Origin: Candidatus Bathycorpusculum sp.
GTDB taxonomy: Archaea > Thermoproteota > Bathyarchaeia > Bathyarchaeales > Bathycorpusculaceae
Length of the DNA: 35,997 nucleotides
Reading direction: 5' to 3'
Assembly (NCBI GenBank): GCA_009781395.1
Contig: WQYG01000008.1
Coordinates: 1-35,997 of the forward strand
A program made the translations under genes and the position numbers. Shown here one piece after another: positions 22,690 through 31,674 of this stretch. A model generated the notes under the pieces. That model made no database searches and was not told where the DNA came from. It was given only the letters and a program-made list of their open reading frames with translations. The first letter of the stretch is position 1. Each line of letters begins with the position of its first letter.

Positions 22690-25600
22690 TTAAGTTTTTT
22701 GAATTAACACTGCCAAAATGTTTTTTTTAAAAAGAAGGTGTTTTGTTTGTTTATTGTTTGAGGTGTTTGTTTTTGTTGTTTGGAACGTGTTAGTTATGTC
22801 GTCTTTGTCATCAGTATTCTTTTTGTGTTTAAATGTTAGAGCTATGGCAATGGTTTCTACTATAAAGATTATAGCGTTTACAATAGTCCATTTGTCAAAT
22901 AGGACCATTGGTCGGCTCATGTCTTCGGTGAGTATAAACACTATGATACCGGCAATGCTCATAATAATACTTAGCAGGAACCACAACATTCGACGTTGCT
23001 TCTGCTTCTTAACAGTCTTATCGACGTCATCGTTATCTTGCTCAGTGTTGTGTTTTGTACTGTTTTGTTGACTTTTAGAATCTTTTTGTTCAATCTGTTG
23101 CTGCTCTTGGTTCTGTTTACGTTGCAATAACACGCAAATAACTAGGATAGCTACCAATATGAGACCTACCACACTTAGAACCAAGTTTACAAGAGCCCAT
23201 ACAGGATAACCCCCGCTATTGGGGGTGTTAGGCTCAATAACGGGCTCACTATTACTTGGGGTTTGGTCTGATGGAGTGTTGTTTGGCGTATCTTTTGTAG
23301 GTGATTTGGTTGTAGAAGACTTATCGTTACTACTGCTACCGCTGCTGTTGCCAGAATTGTTGTCGCTTGGAGTGGATTCATCAACTGGCGGGTTTTGTTC
23401 ATATTGGGCTTCTATAACTTGATCAGAGACTATGTTACTAAGGGGTTTGCTCCAGTTTTTGAAGGTGTAACCATTACGTGTGGGGGGAGTTGGAGGTGTA
23501 ACGGTTTTGCCAGATTCAACTTCTACTTCAGCGATGACGTTACCATCAGGATCTATAAAGGTAACTGTGTATTTTTTGAGGGCCCATTGAGCCTCATAAA
23601 TAGCGTTGTCTGTGACTGTTTCAGTTGGTTTAGGGGACCAGCCGTTAAATACCCATTCGCCATCGTCGTTTACTTTAGGTGCAGTAGGTGTTGGAACACC
23701 AAAGAAGAGCCCGTCTGTAACCTGATCTTCAAAGGTGCCATGTGTACCACTAGTATAAATTACCGTATACAACTCTGAAATCTCTTCCCACACTGCAAAC
23801 AGTTGCATCTTTTCTTGGGTAATAACAAAGGTGGAACTAGGCATATGAGTTACAACAGTTGTAGTATTACTTGTGGCCCAACCACGGAAAGTATAACCTT
23901 TTCTGCTCATGTTGCCTTGACTTAGTACTATTACGGTACTGCCGGAAACATATTGTTGAGAATCTACAGGCGTAGAACCAAAGTCATTTCCATTGCCATC
24001 ATAAGTTATTGTGCAATATTTTGTACCTACGTCAGTATTGTTTAGCCAGTGAGCAGTCAAAATAATATCTCCTGAGGTGTTTGGCAGAATTTTGTAGGAC
24101 AGCACCAATGGCATAGTTACACTAGTACCATTTTCATATTTTATAGACCAACCAAGAAAAGTAGAATCAGCCAAAGTTGGATCTTTTATATTAATTTGGG
24201 AAGAAAAGATAAGATCTTCTACAGTATACGATTTTGGATTATCCGCAGGATTATTCCCACCGTTCATCACATAATTGATATTGTAGGGAGTGGGTTTCCA
24301 GTTGGCAATTAACGTAAGATCACCTGTAGTTCCTAATGGAATTATAAAGTTAGGTTCTACAGATAAGATTGTATGATTAGCATACACTAAGGTCCAACCT
24401 TCGAAAATATAATGTGCTTTAGTAGGATTGGTGATTGGTAGAGGGAGATTTAGGGTATTATATGTTGAGGGGGTCATAGGATGGTTGCCGCCGTTCAAAG
24501 TATAAGTTATAGTATATGTAGAGTACCAAGCAGCCGTCAAACGGATTTCACCTTCAGTTCCTGTTGGAATTACATAAGATATTAAGCCGTAATCATCAGA
24601 TATAGCCGTAGATGCATCAAACTCTACAAAGAAGGGTTGTCCATCCGCAATAGTTACGCTCCAGCCTACGAATATAGCTCCGCCTCCGTGCATAGTAGGC
24701 ACATATATATTAAGGGGAAGAAGATCGTCCCAGTATAAATCTGGATTTTTAGCATGGTTAATTCCGCCCACGCCTAAATTATATAAAATATCAAAGGAGG
24801 GTTTCCATACAGCCATCAAAAGGATATCCCCCACAGTACCTTCCAAGAGCTCAACATCAGAAAAGAGATCAGTAACAGTTTCGTGTGGAATACCCTCACA
24901 GATAACTCTACTACCATCAGCAACATACATTACACGCCAACCCCAGAAATTTAACCCGGCAGCTTCCATCTCAGGCGTTAGAACAGGGTTAGATATAGTA
25001 AGGGGGAGTCCATCGGGGTTATATGAAATCGGATAGTCTCCCGCTTCATCAAATGCTCCGCCGTTTAAATGATATTTGATACTATAGGATTGATCCCAGT
25101 TGGCGGTCAATACAAGATCACCCGTAGTGCCTGCTTTAATATAGATGACATTTGCAGTAACAGAAACATCATCAACTTTATAGTGAACAGTGTCTTCAGT
25201 GTAGAGTGTTTCGACATTACCATTAGCATATTGTACAGTCCAACCAAGGAAAACAGAATCTTTCAATGATGGCTCGTATATCATAAGTTGAAGACAGCTT
25301 TCAGAATACCATAAGGGATTGCGGAAATCATTATCTGCATTAGGACTACCCAAGCGATATTCAATTTTATAGGAAGGCTCCCAATGGGCAACCAAAATAA
25401 TGTTCCCAGTGGCTCCGTTTGGAATGGTATATTCTTTTAAAACACCATAAGCTCCATTTTCGATGGCATCATGATAGACGTTGTTAAATTCATTGTTACC
25501 AACATATACTACAGTCCAACCCAAGAACAAAGACCCATTTCTGGAAGGGTTAGGAATTTTAAGTGGAAGATCGCCAGAAACATACAATACAGGAGCGCCT

Positions 25601-28302
25601 GTAGTAGATACAAAATCGTAAGCCTCATAGTCCACATTATAGTAAGTAATAGTATATACGTCCTCACGTCCCCAGTTAGCTATCAGAAAAAGATCACCCT
25701 CGACATTCTCAATATCAGAAGGTCCACTACCGCTATAAGGCGGTACAAAACAGACAGGGTACGTACCAGAAGTATAAAACACAGACCAACCTAAGAAAAC
25801 ATGATCTACATCCCACTCAGGATCAAGTATCGTAAGCCCCACTTCATCAGCAACCACCGCAACACCATACCCATTAACAGTTACCTCATACAAAACGCCC
25901 GTGTCATCAACAATATAGAATTCAGGATTTCCATTAGCAGACAACTCACTACCACTGGAACTAAAATATTTGATACTATAAATTGGAATCCATTTTGCCG
26001 TCAGGATGAGATCACAAATAAAAACATCAACAATAGAATCATCATCAGGGTCATACGTACCCAAATCCACAGAGACATCACCGAAGGGCACAATACCTGT
26101 CACGGTCCAACCTAAGAAAAGATAGCCAACTCTTACAGGACTATATATCATCGTAAGAGCATTACCTGTCTGAACATCACCATCAACAATAGTTACCGCA
26201 TACGGAACACCATTTTTAACAATAAATAACGCAGGATTATCCTCATGATTCTGCCCATCTGAACCTAACATATAGGTAACAGCATATACAGTCTCTCCAT
26301 CATCACCCACAACCCCTCCAGACACCGTCCACAAAGCTGTTAAAACAAGATCACCCATAACACCGCTCTTAATGGTAAAACCAATACCAACTTCTTCAGA
26401 TACAGCTACCATATTACCACTTACAGATTCAGGATTTGAGATCCAACCAGAGACAACATCGATCCAACCTAAAACATCACCATTAGCATTTTCCACGATC
26501 CACCCCAAGAAGTCATAATCAACTCTTTCAGGATTATATATCGTAAGCGGATTTTCATCTAACGTAAGTGGAATACCATTAACAACAATATAGGATAGGG
26601 GATTCCCAGGATCAAGTACACCTGAACCTAAATTGTACTCAATGTTATAGTATGATCCTGTGTTGTCAGTGTTACGCCAGTTTGCCATCAGAGTAATATC
26701 ACCTGTAGTACCAGCCGGAATTTTATAACTTGGGTTTTCATTTGCCCAAGTGTTATTAGCATAGAACACAACCCAACCTAAGAATTCATAACCTGATCGC
26801 ACAGGGTTACCTATACTAATTGGAAAACTATTACTGTTAGAATACACTTGGGGATTATTACTAATATAAAGTTCATCGTTATAACCCAAGACGTAATTGA
26901 TGTTATACGAAGGCTCCCACAGGGCTATAAAGTAGATATCCCCCATAGTACGACCGTTTATCAGGTAGTCACCAGATTGTGGATAATCTATAGTGCCATT
27001 TGCATATATCACAATCCAGCCTAAGAATTTATAACCCGACCAGGAAGGATCTTTTATCGTAACGGGCAGTTTGGTGGGGTAATATGAACGGGGGTTAACG
27101 ACATTATTGACACCGCCAGATAGGTCATAGTTAATTCTATATGCACTCTCATCCATTAACTCAATATAGCCTTGGTCAGATAGATTTGTAATAACTTCAG
27201 TGCCATTCCAAGTAAATTTGGCGTCTTTTTGACCTGTGTTATAGAAAATAGTTTTGTCACTGGGAACAAGAGAAGCATGGCCACCATTTTGAGGGACACT
27301 TATGGGATAAAATAGATAGTTAATATCCTTACCAAAAATATTGTCGGTAGAAGAAGGTTTTACCCAAAAATGATAGGCCTTATTTGGTTCATACATTTTA
27401 TAGCTACCCCAATAGTAATCATCAGGTGCCGCCTCAGGTGTCTTACTATCGCCAAGGTAATGATATGTAACGCCATCAACCACTATGTCACCGACCTTAG
27501 GGTCAAACATTATAACAACGCCATGCTCATCTAGAGTTGTATCTATAATGACTAGGTTTGTAAAGCCTTGTTCACTATTGTTCCAATTGAATTTAGATAC
27601 AGTAAATGCAGCTGGCACAACTTCTTTCATCATACCGTAATAGTGTCTATTACCAACCGCAGGAGTAAAGGTGGCACAGACGCCATCGTCTGTGTAATAA
27701 GGTGTGTCTATATTCCAACCTTCATTTAATTCTACAGTAAAGCTAACCTGTGCAGAGCTAGCAGGAGCTTGAATATAAGATTCAGGTATTGTCCAAGTTA
27801 TCCCGTCAGGTGTAACATCAAACAATGCAGAGGAGGGTGCATCTTTTAGAGAAAACTGGGAGCCGAAAGTATAGACAAAAATAACAGAAGAACCCGTCTC
27901 TAAAGTAGGCATCCAATCAGGGGTGAAATCGTCTATGTTCTCATCAAACACATAGCAATCACTTAGTGTAACATATAGTGTTACATCAAAAACTCCATCT
28001 CCAACATAGGTGACCCCTTTAGATACATAAACCTCGCCTGTTTTCAAATTAGTAGGTTTGGTTAATGTAACTTCTCCATAATTGACTTTGACATCTGATG
28101 GGAGGGGTATAACACCCACATTCTCTATGGCACAGGTTAATAGGGGTGTGGAAAGAAGAGCCAGTATTAATGTTATAGTGAATAACGTTTTTAGACTAAA
28201 TGTTTGTTTGAATGTTTTTGCGGAAAAATGAGTTTTGCTATAAACTCTTTTGGTGCAAACAGATTGATGATGTTTTGTTATAACGGTTTTTAGACTATCC
28301 AT
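22690..28302 (-). CDS. Giant InlB-type repeat adhesin with three-TM tail
   Basis: An 1870-residue surface protein. Residues 1-60 are a basic leader and a hydrophobic segment (about 39-58) ending LLTCA, a long-n-region signal peptide or anchor. Residues about 60-380 form a unique beta-rich region. Residues about 384-1632 hold some fourteen repeats of the InlB B-repeat / Listeria-Bacteroides kind, each with an NGG...NP-xSY opening, a G-Y-x-F-L-G-W core and a G-T-T-G-D-I-x-L-x-A-x-W end; the last three are shorter. A Ser/Thr/Asn/Pro linker follows (about 1632-1695), then TM helices at about 1697-1725, 1771-1791 and 1804-1824 with charged tails. Long spaced repeats suit adhesion or a fibre. It shares repeats and tail with the partial gene at 34396. 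The TATA candidate TTTAAATATAAC lies near 28337. Confidence 0.88.
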   Translation of the reverse strand: MDSLKTVITKHHQSVCTKRVYSKTHFSAKTFKQTFSLKTLFTITLILALLSTPLLTCAIENVGVIPLPSDVKVNYGEVTLTKPTNLKTGEVYVSKGVTYVGDGVFDVTLYVTLSDCYVFDENIDDFTPDWMPTLETGSSVIFVYTFGSQFSLKDAPSSALFDVTPDGITWTIPESYIQAPASSAQVSFTVELNEGWNIDTPYYTDDGVCATFTPAVGNRHYYGMMKEVVPAAFTVSKFNWNNSEQGFTNLVIIDTTLDEHGVVIMFDPKVGDIVVDGVTYHYLGDSKTPEAAPDDYYWGSYKMYEPNKAYHFWVKPSSTDNIFGKDINYLFYPISVPQNGGHASLVPSDKTIFYNTGQKDAKFTWNGTEVITNLSDQGYIELMDESAYRINYDLSGGVNNVVNPRSYYPTKLPVTIKDPSWSGYKFLGWIVIYANGTIDYPQSGDYLINGRTMGDIYFIALWEPSYNINYVLGYNDELYISNNPQVYSNSNSFPISIGNPVRSGYEFLGWVVFYANNTWANENPSYKIPAGTTGDITLMANWRNTDNTGSYYNIEYNLGSGVLDPGNPLSYIVVNGIPLTLDENPLTIYNPERVDYDFLGWIVENANGDVLGWIDVVSGWISNPESVSGNMVAVSEEVGIGFTIKSGVMGDLVLTALWTVSGGVVGDDGETVYAVTYMLGSDGQNHEDNPALFIVKNGVPYAVTIVDGDVQTGNALTMIYSPVRVGYLFLGWTVTGIVPFGDVSVDLGTYDPDDDSIVDVFICDLILTAKWIPIYSIKYFSSSGSELSANGNPEFYIVDDTGVLYEVTVNGYGVAVVADEVGLTILDPEWDVDHVFLGWSVFYTSGTYPVCFVPPYSGSGPSDIENVEGDLFLIANWGREDVYTITYYNVDYEAYDFVSTTGAPVLYVSGDLPLKIPNPSRNGSLFLGWTVVYVGNNEFNNVYHDAIENGAYGVLKEYTIPNGATGNIILVAHWEPSYKIEYRLGSPNADNDFRNPLWYSESCLQLMIYEPSLKDSVFLGWTVQYANGNVETLYTEDTVHYKVDDVSVTANVIYIKAGTTGDLVLTANWDQSYSIKYHLNGGAFDEAGDYPISYNPDGLPLTISNPVLTPEMEAAGLNFWGWRVMYVADGSRVICEGIPHETVTDLFSDVELLEGTVGDILLMAVWKPSFDILYNLGVGGINHAKNPDLYWDDLLPLNIYVPTMHGGGAIFVGWSVTIADGQPFFVEFDASTAISDDYGLISYVIPTGTEGEIRLTAAWYSTYTITYTLNGGNHPMTPSTYNTLNLPLPITNPTKAHYIFEGWTLVYANHTILSVEPNFIIPLGTTGDLTLIANWKPTPYNINYVMNGGNNPADNPKSYTVEDLIFSSQINIKDPTLADSTFLGWSIKYENGTSVTMPLVLSYKILPNTSGDIILTAHWLNNTDVGTKYCTITYDGNGNDFGSTPVDSQQYVSGSTVIVLSQGNMSRKGYTFRGWATSNTTTVVTHMPSSTFVITQEKMQLFAVWEEISELYTVIYTSGTHGTFEDQVTDGLFFGVPTPTAPKVNDDGEWVFNGWSPKPTETVTDNAIYEAQWALKKYTVTFIDPDGNVIAEVEVESGKTVTPPTPPTRNGYTFKNWSKPLSNIVSDQVIEAQYEQNPPVDESTPSDNNSGNSSGSSSNDKSSTTKSPTKDTPNNTPSDQTPSNSEPVIEPNTPNSGGYPVWALVNLVLSVVGLILVAILVICVLLQRKQNQEQQQIEQKDSKSQQNSTKHNTEQDNDDVDKTVKKQKQRRMLWFLLSIIMSIAGIIVFILTEDMSRPMVLFDKWTIVNAIIFIVETIAIALTFKHKKNTDDKDDITNTFQTTKTNTSNNKQTKHLLFKKNILAVLIQKT
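23400..27160 (-). repeat. About fourteen InlB-type beta-grasp repeats
   Basis: Each unit is about 75-110 codons and diverged at DNA level, unlike the perfect repeats of the collagen-like gene, so the array is old or under diversifying pressure. I count cores with FLGW, FWGW, FVGW, FEGW, FRGW, FNGW and FKNW variants. Three units near the middle are longer, with insertions between the core and the end motif. Repeat limits were placed by eye. Confidence 0.7.
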
Positions 28303-28465
28303 GTTAGAGACCTAAAACACCTAAACCAACGCAGTTATATTTAAAAGTTAAGTCATAAGACATACGCAACAAGATATTGAAAACGAAAAGGATAAACCAA
28401 AAACACAAAAACGTTTAGTGCATCTAAAAAAATAACTCGACAAAACAAGAAAAGGGAGGAAAGGA

Positions 28466-29836
28466 TTATTTTTGTAGGAATTTTCGGAGTTCTTCCATTT
28501 TATGTATTTCTATAGAGTTGCTTGCGTGTCTTGTTGTGGTGCGTGTGCCGGCAGTGAATAACAGGGTGTCTTTGTCAGAGAGAAAGTGGGCAGAGTAAAG
28601 TTTGTTTGCAACAAAGGAGATTGTGTCTTTTTCGTTTAAGTATTCGATGTGTACGGGTTGGACTCCAAAGGTTAATTCTAATTGTTTTTTAACTTTGATG
28701 TCAGGGGTTACGGCGATTATAGGTTGGGAAATTTTGAAGCGGGTAATCATTCTTGCAGTGTAGCCAGTTTTGGTTAGGGTTATGACTTTGTCAAGGGGCA
28801 TGCTTTGGCATATTCGGTGGATAGCTCGGCTGATGGTGTCAGAGATGTTAATAAAAGAAGTGTCTTCAACTTTACTTTTAACAGCAGTTTCTGTTTCGTT
28901 GGCGATGCGGCTCATCATTTCTACAGCTTCCACAGGGTATTGTCCGATAGCCGTTTCACCTGAGAGCATAACAGTATCAGAACCATCCAAAATGGCATTA
29001 GCAACATCACTTACTTCAGCTCGCGTAGGTTGAGGCTGGTGTACCATAGATTCCAACATTTCAGTAGCCGTCACAACCAATTTTCCACGTTGATTACACC
29101 GTTTAATTATAGATTTTTGAACCAGAGGCACCTTTTCAGGTTCGATTTCAACACCTAAATCACCGCGGGCAACCATTACACCATTTGCCACTTCCAAGAT
29201 GGCATTGACATTTTGAACACCCTCAAAATTTTCTATTTTAGCAATAATACCGCCCTTATAAACGTCAGCAAGATCTTCAACATCACAAACATTTCGAGTG
29301 AAAGAAAGCGCAATATATTCTACATCAAACTTTTTAGCAAAAGCCACAATCTCCAAATCATAATCCGTAAGAGAAGAAACCGTCAACCGTTTATTTGGTA
29401 AATTAACCCCTTTGCCATCCTCAATGGTACCACCAACTATAACAAGCAAACACAGATGTTCATCAACTTTTTCAGTAACAATGGTTCGAATTTTTCCATT
29501 ATCAACAAGAAGAACATCGCCCACAGATACAGAATCATAAAAATTATGATTAAAACTTACCTCGTTTGCACTGTCAAACCCAACTTCTAATATTTCACCC
29601 TTACGCAAAATTTTTTTCTGTAAAGTTTTAAGCCTAATCTCAGGACCTTTAAGGTCAATAATTATAGGGATATCAGCAATTTTACGCACAGTCTCAATTA
29701 CAGTCTGATACTGAGCAAGATTTCCATAAGCAGTATTAATTCGAGCACCATTCATTCCGGCATTTACCATTTTCTTAACTATGTCTCTAGTACAACTAGC
29801 CGGACCAATTGTAGCAATGATTTTTGTCTTCTTCAT
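28466..29836 (-). CDS. pyk: Pyruvate kinase
   Basis: A 456-residue glycolytic enzyme (phosphoenolpyruvate + ADP to pyruvate + ATP). The start is the ATG at 29836 (MKKTKIIATIGPAS), where the family begins; the frame opens 18 codons earlier without resemblance. Seen in order: GPAS, IIDLKGPEIR, VDNGKI, IALSFTRN, IIAKIENFEGVQN (catalytic Lys), VMVARGDLGVEI, TEMLESMV-x-P-x-PTRAEVSDVANAILDG (segments) and LSGETAIG, then a full C-terminal domain. Two cation-site changes stand out: INTAYG where most have NFSHG, and DLKGPE where K+-dependent enzymes have DTKGPE. The C-terminal domain is normal, without the extra PEP-utiliser domain of some bacteria. It is divergent from the coiled-coil gene, with about 150 bases between the starts. 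Confidence 0.95.
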   Translation of the reverse strand: MKKTKIIATIGPASCTRDIVKKMVNAGMNGARINTAYGNLAQYQTVIETVRKIADIPIIIDLKGPEIRLKTLQKKILRKGEILEVGFDSANEVSFNHNFYDSVSVGDVLLVDNGKIRTIVTEKVDEHLCLLVIVGGTIEDGKGVNLPNKRLTVSSLTDYDLEIVAFAKKFDVEYIALSFTRNVCDVEDLADVYKGGIIAKIENFEGVQNVNAILEVANGVMVARGDLGVEIEPEKVPLVQKSIIKRCNQRGKLVVTATEMLESMVHQPQPTRAEVSDVANAILDGSDTVMLSGETAIGQYPVEAVEMMSRIANETETAVKSKVEDTSFINISDTISRAIHRICQSMPLDKVITLTKTGYTARMITRFKISQPIIAVTPDIKVKKQLELTFGVQPVHIEYLNEKDTISFVANKLYSAHFLSDKDTLLFTAGTRTTTRHASNSIEIHKMEELRKFLQK

Positions 29837-29961
29837 ACTATCCACATATGATAATAAGACATAATTCAAAATTAAAGCATGACGGTACAAATAACCGTAT
29901 AACTAAATAATCTAAATAGAAAACAACAATCTAACTTGCTAATTTATTTTGAGTACATAAT

Positions 29962-29973
29962 AAATACTATAAA
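29962..29973 (+). promoter_or_regulatory. TATA box of the coiled-coil gene; supports a leaderless ATG
   Basis: AAATACTATAAA is a TATA candidate centred about 22-25 bases before the ATG at 29989. The expected transcription start falls on or next to that ATG, so a TTG at 29983 would be upstream of the transcript. This favours the ATG and a leaderless message. Confidence 0.4.
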
Positions 29974-29988
29974 CACATACTCTTGTTT

Positions 29989-30828
29989 ATGGGGTACCGT
30001 CCTCGAACACGTTCATCTAAAAAGATAACACGTGAATACAGAAAAGTCTTTCGAGAAAAAAACAAACCAGTTAAACAAAACAGCTATGACGCCAAATATG
30101 TTAGAGAGGAAAAACTTGTCACTTCTCAGCAGCAAGTTTTTGAGGTAACTCTTAAACGTCTACATACGCTGGGTAATCAAAAATTTGGTTCGTCGCCTTT
30201 TAGTGAACATTTTGATCGATGGTTACGAACTGTTGAAACAGTTTTAGACGAATTTGAAACACATCCAAATATAAAAATTGATCAACAATTTACAGAAGAA
30301 CGTAAGCAAGCTCTTGAAACAATTAAACTGCAATTTGGAAATTATCGAGAAAAAGAGTTAACTCTTGAGAAACAAGTAAACGATTTATCAAATACTAAAA
30401 AACGTCTTCAACAAATAAATAAAGAGTATCTAACTAAAATATGTGTAATTAGAGAGCAAAAAATGGTCATATTAAGACGGTTGAATAATGAGTTGGAGAT
30501 TTTAAAGAAAGAGCAAGATCAAATAGTTAAATTGAAAACAGGTTTTTTTAGGGGTATATCTAAAAAAGAGCGGGAGCAAAAAGAAGTTATGGTGGTGCAA
30601 AGATATGTTGATAAGCAGCATGAATTTGAGGTGGTTGCACTTGATTTTAAGGAAAAGCAAAAACGGCTTAAAGTTGAGTGTGAGAACAAGCGAGATCTTT
30701 TGCTTGAAGATGAGAAAGATTTTCAGAAGTGTGTTAAAGAAATGGAGGAGGATAGTTCATTGGAAGAGCGATGGCTTACCTGTGAAGTTTTAAAAGATGT
30801 TCTTAATAATTTTTTTCAAAGAAAGTAA
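29989..30828 (+). CDS. Coiled-coil protein of unknown function
   Basis: A 279-residue, highly charged protein. The first 40 residues are very basic (GYRPRTRSSKK, REYRKVFREKNK). Residues about 40-100 (QQQVFEVTLKRLHTLGNQKFG, PFSEHFDRWLRTVETVLDEF) look globular and helical; residues about 100-260 are almost unbroken coiled coil rich in Lys, Glu, Gln and Leu, with one GFFRGISKKER break near 183-193. The shape recalls SMC-like or flagellin-adjacent archaeal coiled-coil proteins, but there is no ATPase motif or TM segment. I do not recognise it. The basic N-terminus could bind DNA, RNA or membrane. It stands alone, divergent from pyruvate kinase and convergent with aspartate dehydrogenase. Unlike its neighbours it runs from A+C-rich to G+T-rich. 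Confidence 0.6.
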   Translation: MGYRPRTRSSKKITREYRKVFREKNKPVKQNSYDAKYVREEKLVTSQQQVFEVTLKRLHTLGNQKFGSSPFSEHFDRWLRTVETVLDEFETHPNIKIDQQFTEERKQALETIKLQFGNYREKELTLEKQVNDLSNTKKRLQQINKEYLTKICVIREQKMVILRRLNNELEILKKEQDQIVKLKTGFFRGISKKEREQKEVMVVQRYVDKQHEFEVVALDFKEKQKRLKVECENKRDLLLEDEKDFQKCVKEMEEDSSLEERWLTCEVLKDVLNNFFQRK

Positions 30829-30888
30829 AAATAAGGTTGTAAAGGTGTTTGTGGAGTAAAATAAGGAAGTGGTTAGTTATCTGTTTTG

Positions 30889-31635
30889 TTATGTTTCGAG
30901 TAGGTTTTTTAGTAGGTTTATTGCTGACCATGCTGCTAGGGCGCTGGTGTGGGGGTTGTCTGGGTGGGGTTCGTTTGCAAATTGTAGTTGCATTTCTCCG
31001 TAGGGCCATTTTATGTTGATTTTGTGGGTGTTTCGTTTGATTTTTGGGTCTGAGATGACTTGTACTTTGACTTTGGCGGGTTTGACGGTTAAAGCAAGGG
31101 TGGCGGCTACGTTCATTTCTTTTGGGAAGCGTTGGGCGGCTTCTTTGGCGTAGCCTTCATAGATTATGAGTTCTTCTTGGGTGTTGTTTTGGCCTAAAGT
31201 TTTTGGGGGTTTATGGGTTGTTAGGGTTATTTCGTCTATGCCTGCAAGAGTGGCGCTGGAGAGGGCGTCTAAGCCGCCTATGGCGCCTGAAGGGAAATGT
31301 ATGTGGGGGCTTCCGGTGCCAAGGTTTAGTAGTGCGCCGGTGCTCATGACTATGATGTCGATGTTGGAGGTTAAGAGTTTGTCAAAGTATTCAGTTATGG
31401 CTTGTTGTGATGCGGCTTCCACGATTACTTTGGGTTTTTGGGCGATTAGGGTGTCTATGTTGGCAACTATTTTTATGGGAAATTGGAGTTTGTTTTTCAA
31501 TGTTTGTGCACGTTGTAGATCAGTGTCATAAATGACAAGTTCATCGCATATTATGAGTTCACGTTGAATTGCTTCAGCGAGTACTGTGCCAATGGCGCCT
31601 GCGCCAATTAGACCGACACGTTTAGGTTTAGCCAT
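30889..31635 (-). CDS. nadX: L-aspartate dehydrogenase
   Basis: A 248-residue NAD(P) enzyme that oxidises L-aspartate to iminoaspartate, the first step of NAD biosynthesis in many archaea; the reverse reaction fixes ammonia. The dinucleotide-binding motif VGLIGAGAIG is at residues 8-17, VEAASQQAITEY near 72-84 and MSTGALLN near 97-104 form the nucleotide site, FPSGAIGGLDAL near 114-125 and KEMNVAATLALT near 172-183 are family landmarks, and EPHPDNPHTS near 224-233 has the expected conserved His. Length is normal. It lies 39 bases downstream of the valyl-tRNA synthetase gene on the same strand and may share its transcript. No quinolinate synthase (nadA) or nadC is in the window. The sense strand is A+C-rich throughout. 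Confidence 0.9.
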   Translation of the reverse strand: MAKPKRVGLIGAGAIGTVLAEAIQRELIICDELVIYDTDLQRAQTLKNKLQFPIKIVANIDTLIAQKPKVIVEAASQQAITEYFDKLLTSNIDIIVMSTGALLNLGTGSPHIHFPSGAIGGLDALSSATLAGIDEITLTTHKPPKTLGQNNTQEELIIYEGYAKEAAQRFPKEMNVAATLALTVKPAKVKVQVISDPKIKRNTHKINIKWPYGEMQLQFANEPHPDNPHTSALAAWSAINLLKNLLET

Positions 31636-31674
31636 TTTGTTTTCATCTTTTTTCTTTTTTTGTTGTTGTTATTG

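Noticed and set aside
23187-26115. Several 60-130-codon plus-strand frames inside the giant adhesin gene
   Set aside because: They are antisense to a well-supported repeat protein and follow its repeat pattern.
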